DNA of 64,000 bases from Pseudomonas moraviensis (GTDB lineage: Bacteria; Pseudomonadota; Gammaproteobacteria; Pseudomonadales; Pseudomonadaceae): contig NZ_LT629788.1 of NCBI RefSeq assembly GCF_900105805.1, forward strand, positions 1,116,001-1,180,000, given 5' to 3'. Positions 25,352-34,040 of this stretch are shown piece after piece. The notes below the pieces were generated by a model. The model searched no databases. It saw only the letters and a program-made list of their open reading frames with translations, and was not told the origin of the DNA. Each line of letters starts with the position of its first letter. Position 1 is the stretch's first letter. The position numbers and the translations under genes were made by a program.

Positions 25352-26323
25352 TTACTGAACGGCTTCGATTTTCTTGATCAGGTCGGCATACGGCGCACCG
25401 TACTTGGCCCGCACCGGTGCAGTGGCGTCGTAGAAGGGTTTTTTGTCGACCTTGATGAACTCGACGCCGGCGGCCTTGAGTTTTTCTTCACTGGCAGCGG
25501 ACTTCTTGTCCCACAGCTCGCGCTCTTCAGCCTGGGCAGCCTTGGCGGCTTTCTTGACCAGTGTCTGTTGATCCGGAGTGAGTTTCTCCCAGGTGATTTT
25601 CGACATCACGATAGGCTCTGGCAGGATCAGGTGACCGGTCAGGCTGTAGAATTTGGCGTTCTGGAAGTGGTTGTGTTCGAGCAGGGTCGGCGGGTTGTTT
25701 TCCGCGCCGTCGATCACGCCGGTTTGCAGGGCGCTGAAGATCTCGCCGGTGTCCATGGCGATCCCGTTGGCTCCCATGGCGTTCATCATCTCGATGAACA
25801 TCGGGTTGCCTTGCACACGAATTTTCATGCCCTTGAGGTCTTCGAGCTTGCGCACCGGTTTTTTGGTGTAGATGTTGCGCGTGCCGCCGTCCATCCAGGC
25901 CAGGGCCACCAGGCCGAATTCCGAGTTGGTGATCTTGTCGAGGATCTCATCGCCCACCGGCCCATCGATGACATTGCGCATGTGCTGGTGGTCTCGGAAG
26001 ATGAACGGCATGTTGAAGACGTTCACGTCCGGTACGACAGGGCCGACGATCCCCAGGCTGACCCGGGACATCTGTATCGCGCCGACTTGCATCTGCTCGA
26101 TGACTTCCTTTTCAGAACCCAGCACACCGCCCGGGAAGTACTTGAAAGTCAGCTCGCCGTTGGTCTCTTTGGTCAGCATTTTGCCCATGCTTTCTTCCGC
26201 CACCGTGGTTGGATAACCCTTGGGGTGGATGTCGGCGACTTTAAGTTCCAGTGCCTGAGCGGCGCTAGCGAGGGTAAAAATCAGCGGGAGTGCAGCGGCG
26301 AGCAAGGTGCGTTTGAAGTTCAT
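25352..26323 (-). CDS. TRAP transporter substrate-binding protein (DctP family), probably for uronates
   Basis: 323 aa with a signal peptide (cleavage near AQA, residue 24). Diagnostic: ADIHPKGYPTTVAEESMGK, KVRVQGNPM-like segment MKIRVQGNPMFIEMMNAMGA carrying the carboxylate-binding arginine, and the helix ALQTGVIDGAENNPPTL. Binding proteins with this pattern next to uronate dehydrogenase usually bind glucuronate or galacturonate; ligand by context only. First of the three TRAP genes. Confidence 0.88.
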   Translation of the reverse strand: MNFKRTLLAAALPLIFTLASAAQALELKVADIHPKGYPTTVAEESMGKMLTKETNGELTFKYFPGGVLGSEKEVIEQMQVGAIQMSRVSLGIVGPVVPDVNVFNMPFIFRDHQHMRNVIDGPVGDEILDKITNSEFGLVALAWMDGGTRNIYTKKPVRKLEDLKGMKIRVQGNPMFIEMMNAMGANGIAMDTGEIFSALQTGVIDGAENNPPTLLEHNHFQNAKFYSLTGHLILPEPIVMSKITWEKLTPDQQTLVKKAAKAAQAEERELWDKKSAASEEKLKAAGVEFIKVDKKPFYDATAPVRAKYGAPYADLIKKIEAVQ

Positions 26324-26383
26324 GGGGGTGAGTCTCCAGTCTTGTTATTTTTGTGTTCAAGGCGCAGCGGTGCAGCAGAAGGT

Positions 26384-27283
26384 CTAAAGCAGATCGTTGA
26401 ATTCAGGTTCGGCGAGGCCTTTGACGCCGGGCTTCAAGGCGAACACGCCGCCGGCCAGGGATTGCGGATCGAGGTCATCGCCGGGACGAATCGAGGCGAC
26501 GAACAAGGTGTCCAGGTTGCTGCCGCCGAAAGCGCACATGGTCGGTTTTTTCACCGGCACTTCCAGCGAGAAATCGAGGCGACCGTCCGGGGCGAAACGG
26601 TGAATCAGGCCGGCGTCGTTGGCACAGATCCAGTAGCAACCTTCGGCATCCACGGCGGCGCCGTCGGGGCGGCCGGGGAAGTGGTTCATGTCGACGAAGA
26701 TGCGGCGATTCGATGGCGTACCGGTTTCGGTGTCGTAATCGAACGCCCAGATCAGTTGCACGTTGGGATGCGAATCCGACAGGTACATGGTTTTGCCGTC
26801 AGGGCTGAAACCGAGGCCGTTGGGCACGATGAAGCCATCCAGCTGCGCTTCAACCACGCCAGCCTGCCCGGCGCCGAAGCGATACAGCCGGCCTTCAGAC
26901 GCATTCAGGCCCATGTTCAAGACCATGCTGCCGGCCCAGAAACGCCCCTGGCGGTCGCAACGACCATCGTTAAGGCGCATGTCCGGGCGGCTGTGCTCGA
27001 CGGTGGCGAGCAATTCGCTGTCGAGGCTGCCGTCGCTGTGCGCGTGCAGGCGAAAGAAACCGCTTTGCATACCAGCGACCCAGCCACCGCTGCGGTGGCG
27101 GGTGATGCAGGCGAGCATTTCCGGGGCTTTCCACGAAGCAACATGGCCAGTGTCGGCGCTCCAGCGTTGCAGCCCGCCGTTGGGAATATCCACCCAGTAC
27201 AGCGCGTTTTCCTGCGGCACCCAGACCGGGCTTTCACCGACCGCGTTGCGGGCGTCGACGATCAATTCGGCTTGCATACTCAT
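26384..27283 (-). CDS. SMP-30/gluconolactonase/LRE family lactonase
   Basis: 299 aa six-bladed propeller. Metal-site residues appear in GESPVWVPQENALYWVDI (Glu near residue 15), RLNDGRCDRQGRFWAGSM, VPNGLGFSPDGKTMYLSDS and GRPDGAAVDAEGCYW. Uronate dehydrogenase makes an aldarolactone, and a lactonase of this family next to it would open that ring to the aldarate. Start at 27283 or at the second Met two codons later. Confidence 0.85.
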   Translation of the reverse strand: MSMQAELIVDARNAVGESPVWVPQENALYWVDIPNGGLQRWSADTGHVASWKAPEMLACITRHRSGGWVAGMQSGFFRLHAHSDGSLDSELLATVEHSRPDMRLNDGRCDRQGRFWAGSMVLNMGLNASEGRLYRFGAGQAGVVEAQLDGFIVPNGLGFSPDGKTMYLSDSHPNVQLIWAFDYDTETGTPSNRRIFVDMNHFPGRPDGAAVDAEGCYWICANDAGLIHRFAPDGRLDFSLEVPVKKPTMCAFGGSNLDTLFVASIRPGDDLDPQSLAGGVFALKPGVKGLAEPEFNDLL

Positions 27284-27321
27284 TCCCTTGGTTTTTATTG
27301 GAGGGGGATCAAGTCGAGCGA

Positions 27322-28146
27322 TCAGTCGCCGAACGGGCCTGCTGCAACGAACGCGCCGCCCTGATAGATCCGCGCCGGATCGTCATCGGCCGGCATCGGC
27401 TGGGCTTCGACCTTGTCGCGGAACACTTCCGAGCTGTCCCTGGCTTCGAAACCGAGGTGGCTGGCGTAGCGGTTGTCCCACCAGACCTCCTTGTTGGCGG
27501 ACATGCCGTAGACCACGGTGTGACCGACATTCGGTGTGTACAGCGCGCGTTCGAGCAGTTGCGTAAGGTCGTCGAAGCTCAGCCAGGTGTGCATCATCCG
27601 GCGGTTCTGCGGCTCGGGGAACGAGGAACCGATGCGGATGCTGACGGTTTCGATGCCATAGCGATCGAAGTAGAAACTCGCCATGTCTTCGCCGTAGGAC
27701 TTGGAGAGGCCGTAGTAACCGTCAGGACGGCGCGGGGAAGTGGCGTCGAGGTTTTCGTCCTGCTTGTAGAAGCCGATGACGTGATTGGAGCTGGCGAAAA
27801 TCACGCGTTTGACGCCATGGCGGCGCGCGGCTTCGTAAATGTGGAAGACGCCGCAGATGTTCGCACCGAGAATTTCTTCGAACGGCCGCTCGACCGAAAC
27901 GCCGCCGAAATGCAGGATCGCATCGACGCCTTCGACCAGTTGATGCACGGCTTGTTTGTCGGCGAGGTCGCAGAGCACGATTTCTTCATGTTCATCGACG
28001 GCTGGGGCGAGGGCGGCGATATCGGACAGGCGCAGCACGTTGGCATAAGGGCGCAGGCGTTCGCGCAGGACTTTGCCCAGGCCTCCGGCGGCACCGGTCA
28101 GCAGCAGGCGATTGAAAGGTACGCGGGGGGTAGAAGTAGACGTCAT
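27322..28146 (-). CDS. udh: NAD-dependent uronate dehydrogenase
   Basis: 274 aa extended short-chain dehydrogenase. NAD-binding TGAAGGLG (residues 17-24) and catalytic Tyr145-xxx-Lys149 (YGLSK). The N-terminal FNRLLLTGAAGGLGK and RPYANVLRLSDIA segments are those of the P. syringae/P. putida Udh. It oxidises glucuronate and galacturonate to their aldarolactones. The ATG at 28146 gives the usual length. An operator-like motif at 28177 lies just upstream, so the gene may have its own promoter besides read-through from the porin gene. Confidence 0.9.
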   Translation of the reverse strand: MTSTSTPRVPFNRLLLTGAAGGLGKVLRERLRPYANVLRLSDIAALAPAVDEHEEIVLCDLADKQAVHQLVEGVDAILHFGGVSVERPFEEILGANICGVFHIYEAARRHGVKRVIFASSNHVIGFYKQDENLDATSPRRPDGYYGLSKSYGEDMASFYFDRYGIETVSIRIGSSFPEPQNRRMMHTWLSFDDLTQLLERALYTPNVGHTVVYGMSANKEVWWDNRYASHLGFEARDSSEVFRDKVEAQPMPADDDPARIYQGGAFVAAGPFGD

Positions 28147-28176
28147 GGCAATCCCTGGACACATTGTTATTAGGTT

Positions 28177-28198
28177 TGTTGTAGGTTGTCGTATGACT
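28177..28198 (-). promoter_or_regulatory. Operator-like motif upstream of udh
   Basis: TGTTGTAGGTTGTCGTATGACT lies 31 bp upstream of the udh start. It shares 17 of 22 positions with the motif ahead of the porin gene (29755-29776, read on the minus strand). The pattern with TTGT and ACAA-like ends resembles GntR/FadR-type operators. Confidence 0.5.
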
Positions 28199-28308
28199 GC
28201 GCTGAAGTATCGGTAGGGTTTCCGGATCTTGTCAACGCGACTTTTGGTGTAGATGACGGAAGGCGGAAAGGTGTTTTTCCAGTTGCTTCGCCTTGAAATG
28301 CATTTCCT

Positions 28309-28398
28309 TGTAGGAGTGAGCCTGCTCGCGATAGCGGTGCATCAACTGACATTTGCTCTGACTGATATACCGCTATCGCGAGCAGGCTCACTCCTACA
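28309..28398. repeat. Family B REP inverted pair
   Basis: Arms TGTAGGAGTGAGCCTGCTCG with inner CGATAGCGGTG segments, inverted, between oprD-like and udh. Confidence 0.9.
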
Positions 28399-28421
28399 GG
28401 GGGTCGGTGTCGCCTTGGAAA

Positions 28422-29717
28422 TTACAACAATGAAATCGGATAGCTGATGAAGATCCGGTTCTCGTCAAATTCGTTGGTGCTGAAATCCCGGCGGATGGTC
28501 GCATTGCGCCATTTCACGTTGAGGTTCTTCAGCGGGCCGCTCTGCACGGTGTAGGCCAGTTCCGATTCGCGGCCCCATTCCTTGCCGTCATTGGTGGTCG
28601 CGGTGTGCACGTTATCGCCGCTGATGTAGCGGTTCATCAGGGTCAGGCCAGGCACGCCCAGCGCCACAAAGTTGTAGTCGTGACGCAACTGCCAGGAGCG
28701 CTCCTTGGCGTTGTCATAACTGGCGTTGTAACTGTCGTTGGCCAGGGTGCCGCCGCTGGTGCCGTTGACGCGCATCCAGGCATCGTCGCCGGTGAGTTTC
28801 TGCAGGCCGACGTAGAAAGTGTGGCCGCCGTACTTGGCCGACAACAGGGCGAACGCGGTCTTGTTGTCGAGGTCGCCGGCCTGGGCGCTGCCGTCTTCCT
28901 TGCCGGTGAAGAAACCGAGGTTGGCGCCCAGCGTCCAATCGCCCATTGGCTGGCTGTGGCTGAGGTTGAAATACTGCTGCTGATAGATATCGGTCAGCTC
29001 GGCGTACCACACGCCGACCATGGTGCGTTTCTCGTTGAAGGTGTATTCGCCGCCGCCGAAGTTGAAGCGATCAGAGGTGAATGCACCGCGGCCGTTCATC
29101 GACATGTCTTCCATGCTCGCGTCGTTGCGCGGGCTGTTGCCACGGAACTGGCCGCCGTAAACGGTCAGGCCGTTGATCTCGGTGGACGTGATCTGGCCGC
29201 CGCGAAAGGTCTGCGGCAGGGAACGACCATCGTCGGAGCGCAGGATCGGCAGGACCGGCATCCATTCGCCGACCTTCAATTCGGTCTTCGAGACTTTGGC
29301 TTTCAGCGCCACGCCGAGCCGGCCGAAGTTGTCGGCCGGGCGCCCGTCATCGTGGATCGGCAACAGCTGCGTGCCGCCAGTGCCTTTGCCGCCATCGAGC
29401 TTCTGCGAGTACAGGCCAAGGATGTCGAGACCGAAGCCGACGGTGCCTTGGGTGAAGCCGGATTTGGCGTCGAGGATGAAGTTCTGCGTCCACTCTTCAG
29501 CCTTGCCCTGGGGATAGGCCGGGTTGACGAAGTTGCGGTTGAAGTAGGCGTTGCGCAGGTTAAGCGTGGCTTTGCTGTCTTCGAGAAAGCCTTCGGCATC
29601 GGCGCTCATTGGCAGGGCGAGGGCGAGGCTGCTGCAGCCGAGCAGGCTGAGGGTCGAACGCGGCTTGAAAGTGGCAAAACGTGGAGGGCGGACGGAATTG
29701 CGGGCGAGTGTGCTCAC
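28422..29717 (-). CDS. OprD family outer-membrane porin
   Basis: 431 aa with signal sequence (about residues 1-41, ending ADA). OprD family signs are the mature start GFLEDSKATLNLRNAYFNR, the GLDILGLYSQKLDGG strand, and the C-terminal ISYPISLL with terminal hydrophobic residue. Eighteen-strand monomeric porins of this family admit small carboxylates and basic amino acids; its place at the head of the uronate unit suggests uronates. The operator-like motif at 29755 lies in its upstream region. Confidence 0.88.
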   Translation of the reverse strand: MSTLARNSVRPPRFATFKPRSTLSLLGCSSLALALPMSADAEGFLEDSKATLNLRNAYFNRNFVNPAYPQGKAEEWTQNFILDAKSGFTQGTVGFGLDILGLYSQKLDGGKGTGGTQLLPIHDDGRPADNFGRLGVALKAKVSKTELKVGEWMPVLPILRSDDGRSLPQTFRGGQITSTEINGLTVYGGQFRGNSPRNDASMEDMSMNGRGAFTSDRFNFGGGEYTFNEKRTMVGVWYAELTDIYQQQYFNLSHSQPMGDWTLGANLGFFTGKEDGSAQAGDLDNKTAFALLSAKYGGHTFYVGLQKLTGDDAWMRVNGTSGGTLANDSYNASYDNAKERSWQLRHDYNFVALGVPGLTLMNRYISGDNVHTATTNDGKEWGRESELAYTVQSGPLKNLNVKWRNATIRRDFSTNEFDENRIFISYPISLL

Positions 29718-29754
29718 TGTGACGCTCCCTGATTCGTTTGTTGTTTTTATTATT

Positions 29755-29776
29755 TGTCATACGTCGTCGTACAACA
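29755..29776 (-). promoter_or_regulatory. Operator-like motif upstream of the oprD-like porin gene
   Basis: TGTCATACG-TCGT-CGTACAACA is an imperfect palindrome, 38 bp ahead of the porin start. Its complement matches the motif ahead of udh at 17 of 22 positions. A GntR/FadR-type regulator is the likely binder; no such gene lies within the window. Confidence 0.5.
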
Positions 29777-29856
29777 TCGCTGGGGATATTTCCCAGATTT
29801 TCGAGGATTGTCAACTGGAAGTTATACGATCACTCGTCCAGCCACGCATTCTCCAC

Positions 29857-29945
29857 TGTAGGAGTGAGCCTGCTCGCGATAGCGGTGTGTCAGCGAAGAA
29901 AATGGCGAGTGATTCACCGTTATCGCGAGCAGGCTCACTCCTACA
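29857..29945. repeat. Family B REP inverted pair
   Basis: Arms TGTAGGAGTGAGCCTGCTCG and complement, with CGATAGCGGTG inner parts, in the porin/MFS gap. Confidence 0.9.
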
Positions 29946-30026
29946 GGGTTTTTTGTTGTCCATGGAAAAGTGTGCTGCAAAGAAATATGCGGCAAACTTC
30001 CCTCACACCCAGCACCAGGCCGATCC

Positions 30027-31682
30027 ATGGATAAGTACGCCCCGCGCAACTGGCAACCTCACGAAAAGCCCAGCCTGCCCGGTTCGCCGTCGACACCACT
30101 GCACTCCACGCCCAAGCGCCTGGCGTACGCGGCGGTCGGTGTGCTGGTGGCGGTGACTGGTGGGCTGGGGAATTCGCTGGTGGTCGCCAACCTGCCTTAT
30201 CTGCAAGGCTCGCTCGGCGCGACCACTGCGGAAATGGCCTGGCTGCCGGCCGCCTATGTGATGACCAACGTATCGATGAACCTGCTGCTGGTGAAGTTTC
30301 GCCAGCAGTTCGGCTTGCGCGCGTTCACCGAAGTATTCCTGGTGCTCTATGCGCTGGTGACCTTCGGCCACCTGTTCGTCAACGATCTCAATTCTGCGGT
30401 GGCGGTGCGTGCCGCCCACGGCATGGTCGGCGCGGCGCTGAGTTCGCTGGGGTTGTATTACATGGTTCAGGCGTTCCCGGCGAAGTGGCGACTCAAAGCG
30501 CTGGTTCTCGGTCTTGGCACTTCGCAACTGGCGTTGCCGCTGGCGCGGCTGTTTTCCGAAGACTTGTTGCAGATCGCCGAGTGGCGCGGCCTCTACCTGT
30601 TCGAATTGGGCATGGCCCTGTTGTCACTCGGCTGTGTATTGCTGCTGAAGTTGCCGCCCGGTGACCGCTTCAAGACCTTTGAAAAACTCGACTTCCTGAC
30701 CTTCGCCATCCTCGCCACCGGTGTGGCGTTGTTGTGCGCGGTGCTGTCGCTGGGGCGCATCGACTGGTGGCTGGAGGCCGACTGGATCGGCGTCGCGCTC
30801 GCCTGTTCGATTGCGCTGATCATCATGGGCCTGGCCATCGAACATAACCGCAGCAACCCGATGCTGATGACCCGCTGGCTGGGCAGCGGCACGATGATTC
30901 GTCTGGCGCTGGCGGTGACCCTGATCCGCATGGTCACCTCGGAGCAATCCACCGGTGCGGTCGGTTTCATGCAGAACCTCAACATGGGCTATGAGCAACT
31001 GCACAGCCTGTACGTGGTGATGCTGATCGGCAGCGTCGCCGGGCTTGCCACCAGCGCGCTGACCATTGACCCCAAACACTTGCTGATGCCGTTGATCATC
31101 TCGCTCGCACTGATGGCCACCGGTTCGGTGATGGACAGTTTTTCCAACAACCTGACCCGCCCGCAAAATCTCTACTTCAGCCAGTTCCTGCTGGCGTTCG
31201 GCAGTACGTTTTTTCTCGGCCCGACCATGGTGTTCGGGACGCGCAACGTGCTGACCAACCCGCGCAACCTGGTGAGTTTTTCCGTGCTGTTCGGGATCTG
31301 CAACAACCTCGGCGGGCTGCTCGGCGCGGCGTTGCTTGGCACGTTTCAGATCGTGCGGGAGAAGTACCATTCCAGCCACATCGTCGATCATCTGGTGATG
31401 TCCGATCCCTTGGTGGCCGCGCGCGTGCAGAGCGGCGGTTCAGCCTATGGCGGTTTGCTGGCCGACCCGAGCCTGCGCAATCTGGCCGGGATCCGCAGCC
31501 TCGCCAATGCAGCGACACGCGAAGCGAACGTGCTGGCCTATAACGATGTCTTCATGCTGATCGCGGTCATTGCCGTACTGACCATGATCTGGCTTTCGAT
31601 TCGCGCGTTGTGGCTGATGAGTACCACCAAAGCCATTGAGCCGACACCTTCCGTACCATCAAGCGGCGCCATTTCTTCATGA
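30027..31682 (+). CDS. MFS transporter, DHA2 (EmrB-like) family
   Basis: 551 aa, about 14 transmembrane helices. ATG at 30027 (MDKYAPRNW). The second half contains a large periplasmic region (about 450-510) before the last helix, as in EmrB proteins. Instead of the usual charged DHA2 motifs the first loop reads FRQQFGLRAF. It overlaps the following HlyD-type gene by 4 bp (ATGA), forming an inner-membrane efflux pump with a periplasmic adaptor. Substrate unknown; no outer-membrane factor gene is next to it. Confidence 0.85.
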   Translation: MDKYAPRNWQPHEKPSLPGSPSTPLHSTPKRLAYAAVGVLVAVTGGLGNSLVVANLPYLQGSLGATTAEMAWLPAAYVMTNVSMNLLLVKFRQQFGLRAFTEVFLVLYALVTFGHLFVNDLNSAVAVRAAHGMVGAALSSLGLYYMVQAFPAKWRLKALVLGLGTSQLALPLARLFSEDLLQIAEWRGLYLFELGMALLSLGCVLLLKLPPGDRFKTFEKLDFLTFAILATGVALLCAVLSLGRIDWWLEADWIGVALACSIALIIMGLAIEHNRSNPMLMTRWLGSGTMIRLALAVTLIRMVTSEQSTGAVGFMQNLNMGYEQLHSLYVVMLIGSVAGLATSALTIDPKHLLMPLIISLALMATGSVMDSFSNNLTRPQNLYFSQFLLAFGSTFFLGPTMVFGTRNVLTNPRNLVSFSVLFGICNNLGGLLGAALLGTFQIVREKYHSSHIVDHLVMSDPLVAARVQSGGSAYGGLLADPSLRNLAGIRSLANAATREANVLAYNDVFMLIAVIAVLTMIWLSIRALWLMSTTKAIEPTPSVPSSGAISS

Positions 31683-32821
31683 CCGAACCGACCACCACAA
31701 CTACCAACGCCATTGCCGCCACGCCTGAAGGGGAGGCGCCGCCGTCGTCAGCCAATACCGAGCCGCGTTCGCTGCGGGTGCGGATCATTTCTTCGCTGGG
31801 CTTTGCGGCGATCGCCATCGTCGGCGTGCTGATCGTGCTCTATGCCTGGCAATTGCCGCCGTTCAGCAGCGCCGTGGAAACCACCGAAAACGCCTTGGTG
31901 CGCGGGCAGGTGACGATCATCGGCCCGCAGCTCAGCGGTTACGTGTTCGAGGTGCCGGTGCAGGACTTCCAGTACGTCAAGGCCGGGGATCTGCTGGTGC
32001 GACTGGATGACCGCATTTATCAGCAGCGCCTCGACCAGTCGCTGGCGCAACTGGCGGTGCAAAAGGCCGGGCTGGCCAACGTCGTGCAGCAGCGCAACAG
32101 CGCCGAGGCAACGATCAAATTGCGCCAGGCGGTGTTGGCCGACAGCCAGGCGCAGTTGCGCAAGAGCGAGGCCGATCTGCGGCGTAATCAGGAACTGGTG
32201 CGCGACGGTTCGGTGTCGAAACGCGAGTTCGACGTGACCCTCGCCGCCAATGCGCAGAGCACGGCGGCAGTGGCGCAGGCCAAGGCCAATCTGGAAATCG
32301 CCCGGCAGGACCTGCAAACGGTGATCGTCAATCGCGGCTCGCTGGAAGCTGCGGTGGCCAGCGCCGAAGCGGCGGTGCAACTGGCACGGATCGATCTATC
32401 GAACACGCGGATTGTCGCCCCGCGCGACGGCCAGCTCGGGCAGATCGGCGTGCGCCTCGGCGCCTACGTCAACTCCGGCGCGCAATTGATGGCATTGGTG
32501 CCGGATCAGAAATGGGTGATCGCCAACATGAAGGAAACCCAGATGGCCAACGTGCGTGTCGGGCAACCGGTGCGCTTCACCGTCGACGCCTTGAACCACC
32601 GCCGATTCACCGGCCATGTGCAGCATATTTCGCCGGGCACCGGTTCGGAATTTGCCTTGCTCCAGGCCGACAATGCCACTGGCAACTTCGTCAAGATCGC
32701 TCAGCGCGTGCCAGTGCGCATCACCATCGATCCCGATCAGCAGGAACAGGAACGGCTACGACCGGGCATGTCGGTGGTGGTGAGCATCGACACCGCAGCC
32801 GGCGACACCCAACCCCACTGA
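31679..32821 (+). CDS. HlyD/EmrA family membrane fusion protein
   Basis: 380 aa. One N-terminal transmembrane helix (about 42-60, ISSLGFAAIAIVGVLIVLYAW), then a beta-barrel/lipoyl half (VRGQVTIIGPQLSGYV), a coiled-coil hairpin (about 110-220, rich in Ala, Gln and Arg) and the second lipoyl half (TRIVAPRDGQLGQIGVRLGAYV). It bridges the MFS pump to an outer-membrane channel. Translationally coupled to the transporter. Confidence 0.88.
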   Translation: MTEPTTTTTNAIAATPEGEAPPSSANTEPRSLRVRIISSLGFAAIAIVGVLIVLYAWQLPPFSSAVETTENALVRGQVTIIGPQLSGYVFEVPVQDFQYVKAGDLLVRLDDRIYQQRLDQSLAQLAVQKAGLANVVQQRNSAEATIKLRQAVLADSQAQLRKSEADLRRNQELVRDGSVSKREFDVTLAANAQSTAAVAQAKANLEIARQDLQTVIVNRGSLEAAVASAEAAVQLARIDLSNTRIVAPRDGQLGQIGVRLGAYVNSGAQLMALVPDQKWVIANMKETQMANVRVGQPVRFTVDALNHRRFTGHVQHISPGTGSEFALLQADNATGNFVKIAQRVPVRITIDPDQQEQERLRPGMSVVVSIDTAAGDTQPH

Positions 32822-32835
32822 TCAATGCATAACCC

Positions 32836-32924
32836 TGTGGGAGCGAGCCTGCTCGCGAAAGCGGTGTCTCAGATAAAGAAATGTTACTGATACGACGCTT
32901 TCGCGAGCTGGCTCGCTCCCACAG
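32836..32924. repeat. Family B REP inverted pair
   Basis: Arms TGTGGGAGCGAGCCTGCTCG and a one-base-variant complement (CGCGAGCTGGCTCGC) with AAAGCG inner parts, after the emrA-like gene. Confidence 0.85.
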
Positions 32925-32946
32925 GATTAGTGCTCACGGGCTCTAT

Positions 32947-33141
32947 TCACTCGGGCGAGGGGGTGACCCGGCAACTCTTGCGGTTGCGAATCTGCTCGTC
33001 GCTGGGTCGTTCGCGGACGAACTCGAAGCGCGGTTCGCCTTCGCTGTAATGCACCAGCCAGCCCCATTCCAGTTCGCTTTCGTTCTGCCCGGGTTGTGGT
33101 GGCCGGGCCCACCAGGGTTCTTTGCTGAGGATCTTGCGCAT
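32947..33141 (-). CDS. Small protein of unknown function
   Basis: 64 aa, MRKILSKEPWWARPPQ... with a Trp- and acid-rich centre (ELEWGWLVHYSEGEPRFEFVRERPSDEQ). The ATG at 33141 is preceded by a consensus GGAGG five bases away, which strongly favours translation. No signal peptide or membrane helix. It lies between two repeats/genes on the other strand and has no partner. I recognise no domain. Confidence 0.65.
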   Translation of the reverse strand: MRKILSKEPWWARPPQPGQNESELEWGWLVHYSEGEPRFEFVRERPSDEQIRNRKSCRVTPSPE

Positions 33142-33248
33142 GGCAGCCTCCGGTTAATGGCAATCCATGAACTATAGCTTCCTGTCGCGAGTCGTCAGAA
33201 CAGGCTGTGTAGAATCGGCGCGATCATGACGAACAAGGGGAGAGGGCA

Positions 33249-33788
33249 ATGATTGATGGGGTGCGCAGGGATGAGCCGTCGAAGCGATTGTTTTTTGCTT
33301 TGGATTGCCCGCCAGCGCAGCGCAAGGCGATCGCCCAGTGGCGCGCGGAACTGGGCCTGCGAACCGGAAAACCGGTACCAGCGGACAACTTTCATCTGAC
33401 CTTGCTGTTCCTCGGCGCGGTGCCGCTGGCGCAGATTCATGGCGTCTGCGAAGCCGCCGGCAGTGTGCGCACGCCGGGGGAAGCGTTGCGGATTTCGCTG
33501 GATCGCTTGCAGGTCTGGCATCGCGCCGGTGTCCTGTCATTGGCACCGGAGCAGGCGCCGCCGGGATTGTTGCGCCTGGTCTATGCGCTGGAGCAAGCGA
33601 TGCTGCCGTTCGGTTTTGAAGAACCCACCCATGAGTTCCGCCCGCACCTGACCCTGGCTCGCGAATACCGTGCGCCGGAGCCGGAAGCGGGCACGCCGCC
33701 GGAGTTTTTCCTGCGCGCTGAACGCTTCGCCTTGTTCGAATCGCACAAGGGCCGCTATCGGGTGGTGCAGGACTGGCCGCTGATCTGA
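33249..33788 (+). CDS. thpR: RNA 2',3'-cyclic phosphodiesterase
   Basis: 179 aa, 2H phosphoesterase fold with both signature motifs: His49-Leu-Thr51 (NFHLTLLFLG) and His133-Leu-Thr135 (RPHLTLAREY). LigT/ThpR proteins hydrolyse 2',3'-cyclic ends of RNA and can join tRNA half molecules in vitro. N-terminal KRLFFALDCPP is also typical. The gene stands alone. Confidence 0.9.
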   Translation: MIDGVRRDEPSKRLFFALDCPPAQRKAIAQWRAELGLRTGKPVPADNFHLTLLFLGAVPLAQIHGVCEAAGSVRTPGEALRISLDRLQVWHRAGVLSLAPEQAPPGLLRLVYALEQAMLPFGFEEPTHEFRPHLTLAREYRAPEPEAGTPPEFFLRAERFALFESHKGRYRVVQDWPLI

Positions 33789-33792
33789 GCGA

Positions 33793-33816
33793 CAAAAAAG
33801 GCGCCCGAAGGCGCCT
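33793..33816 (-). terminator. Hairpin terminator for the minus-strand genes
   Basis: AGGCGCC-CGAA-GGCGCCT hairpin with an A6 run on its left, i.e. a U-run when read on the minus strand; it would end transcription from the polyamine operon. A second hairpin (CACCCGG...CCGGGTG, 33824-33847) follows directly. Confidence 0.6.
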
Positions 33817-33934
33817 GCACATTCACCCGGGCCGAGAGAGCCGGGTGAGGCCGTTCAGAGCAGGGGGCGGCGGTGGTAAGGCGCTGCGTGAACGGGAAAC
33901 CTGTGATTCTGTCTGGCATAACGCCGAACCACTT

Positions 33935-34022
33935 TAGGAGTGAGCCTGCTCGCGATGACGTCAGCACATTCACTATCGAAGCTGGCTGAAACACCGCTAT
34001 CGCGAGCAGGCTCACTCCTACA
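33935..34022. repeat. Family B REP inverted pair
   Basis: Arms TAGGAGTGAGCCTGCTCGCGAT and complement with inner CACCGCTATCG, just after the PotF-like gene. Confidence 0.85.
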
Positions 34023-34040
34023 TGTGGATCACTGGTGTGC

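Larger units (their letters stand above)
29718..30026. other. Divergent gap between porin and MFS genes
   Basis: 309 bp without a gene. It holds the operator-like palindrome at 29755-29776, an A/T-rich promoter region for the porin gene and a family B REP pair at 29857-29945. Confidence 0.6.

Noticed and set aside
25244..27364. 706-codon open frame on the plus strand opposite the TRAP and lactonase genes
   Set aside because: Shadow of real minus-strand genes, with no recognisable protein features.
28170..28391. Small minus-strand frame beginning MSLLAIAV in a family B repeat
   Set aside because: The same peptide start appears wherever family B arms occur, so it is a by-product of the repeat.
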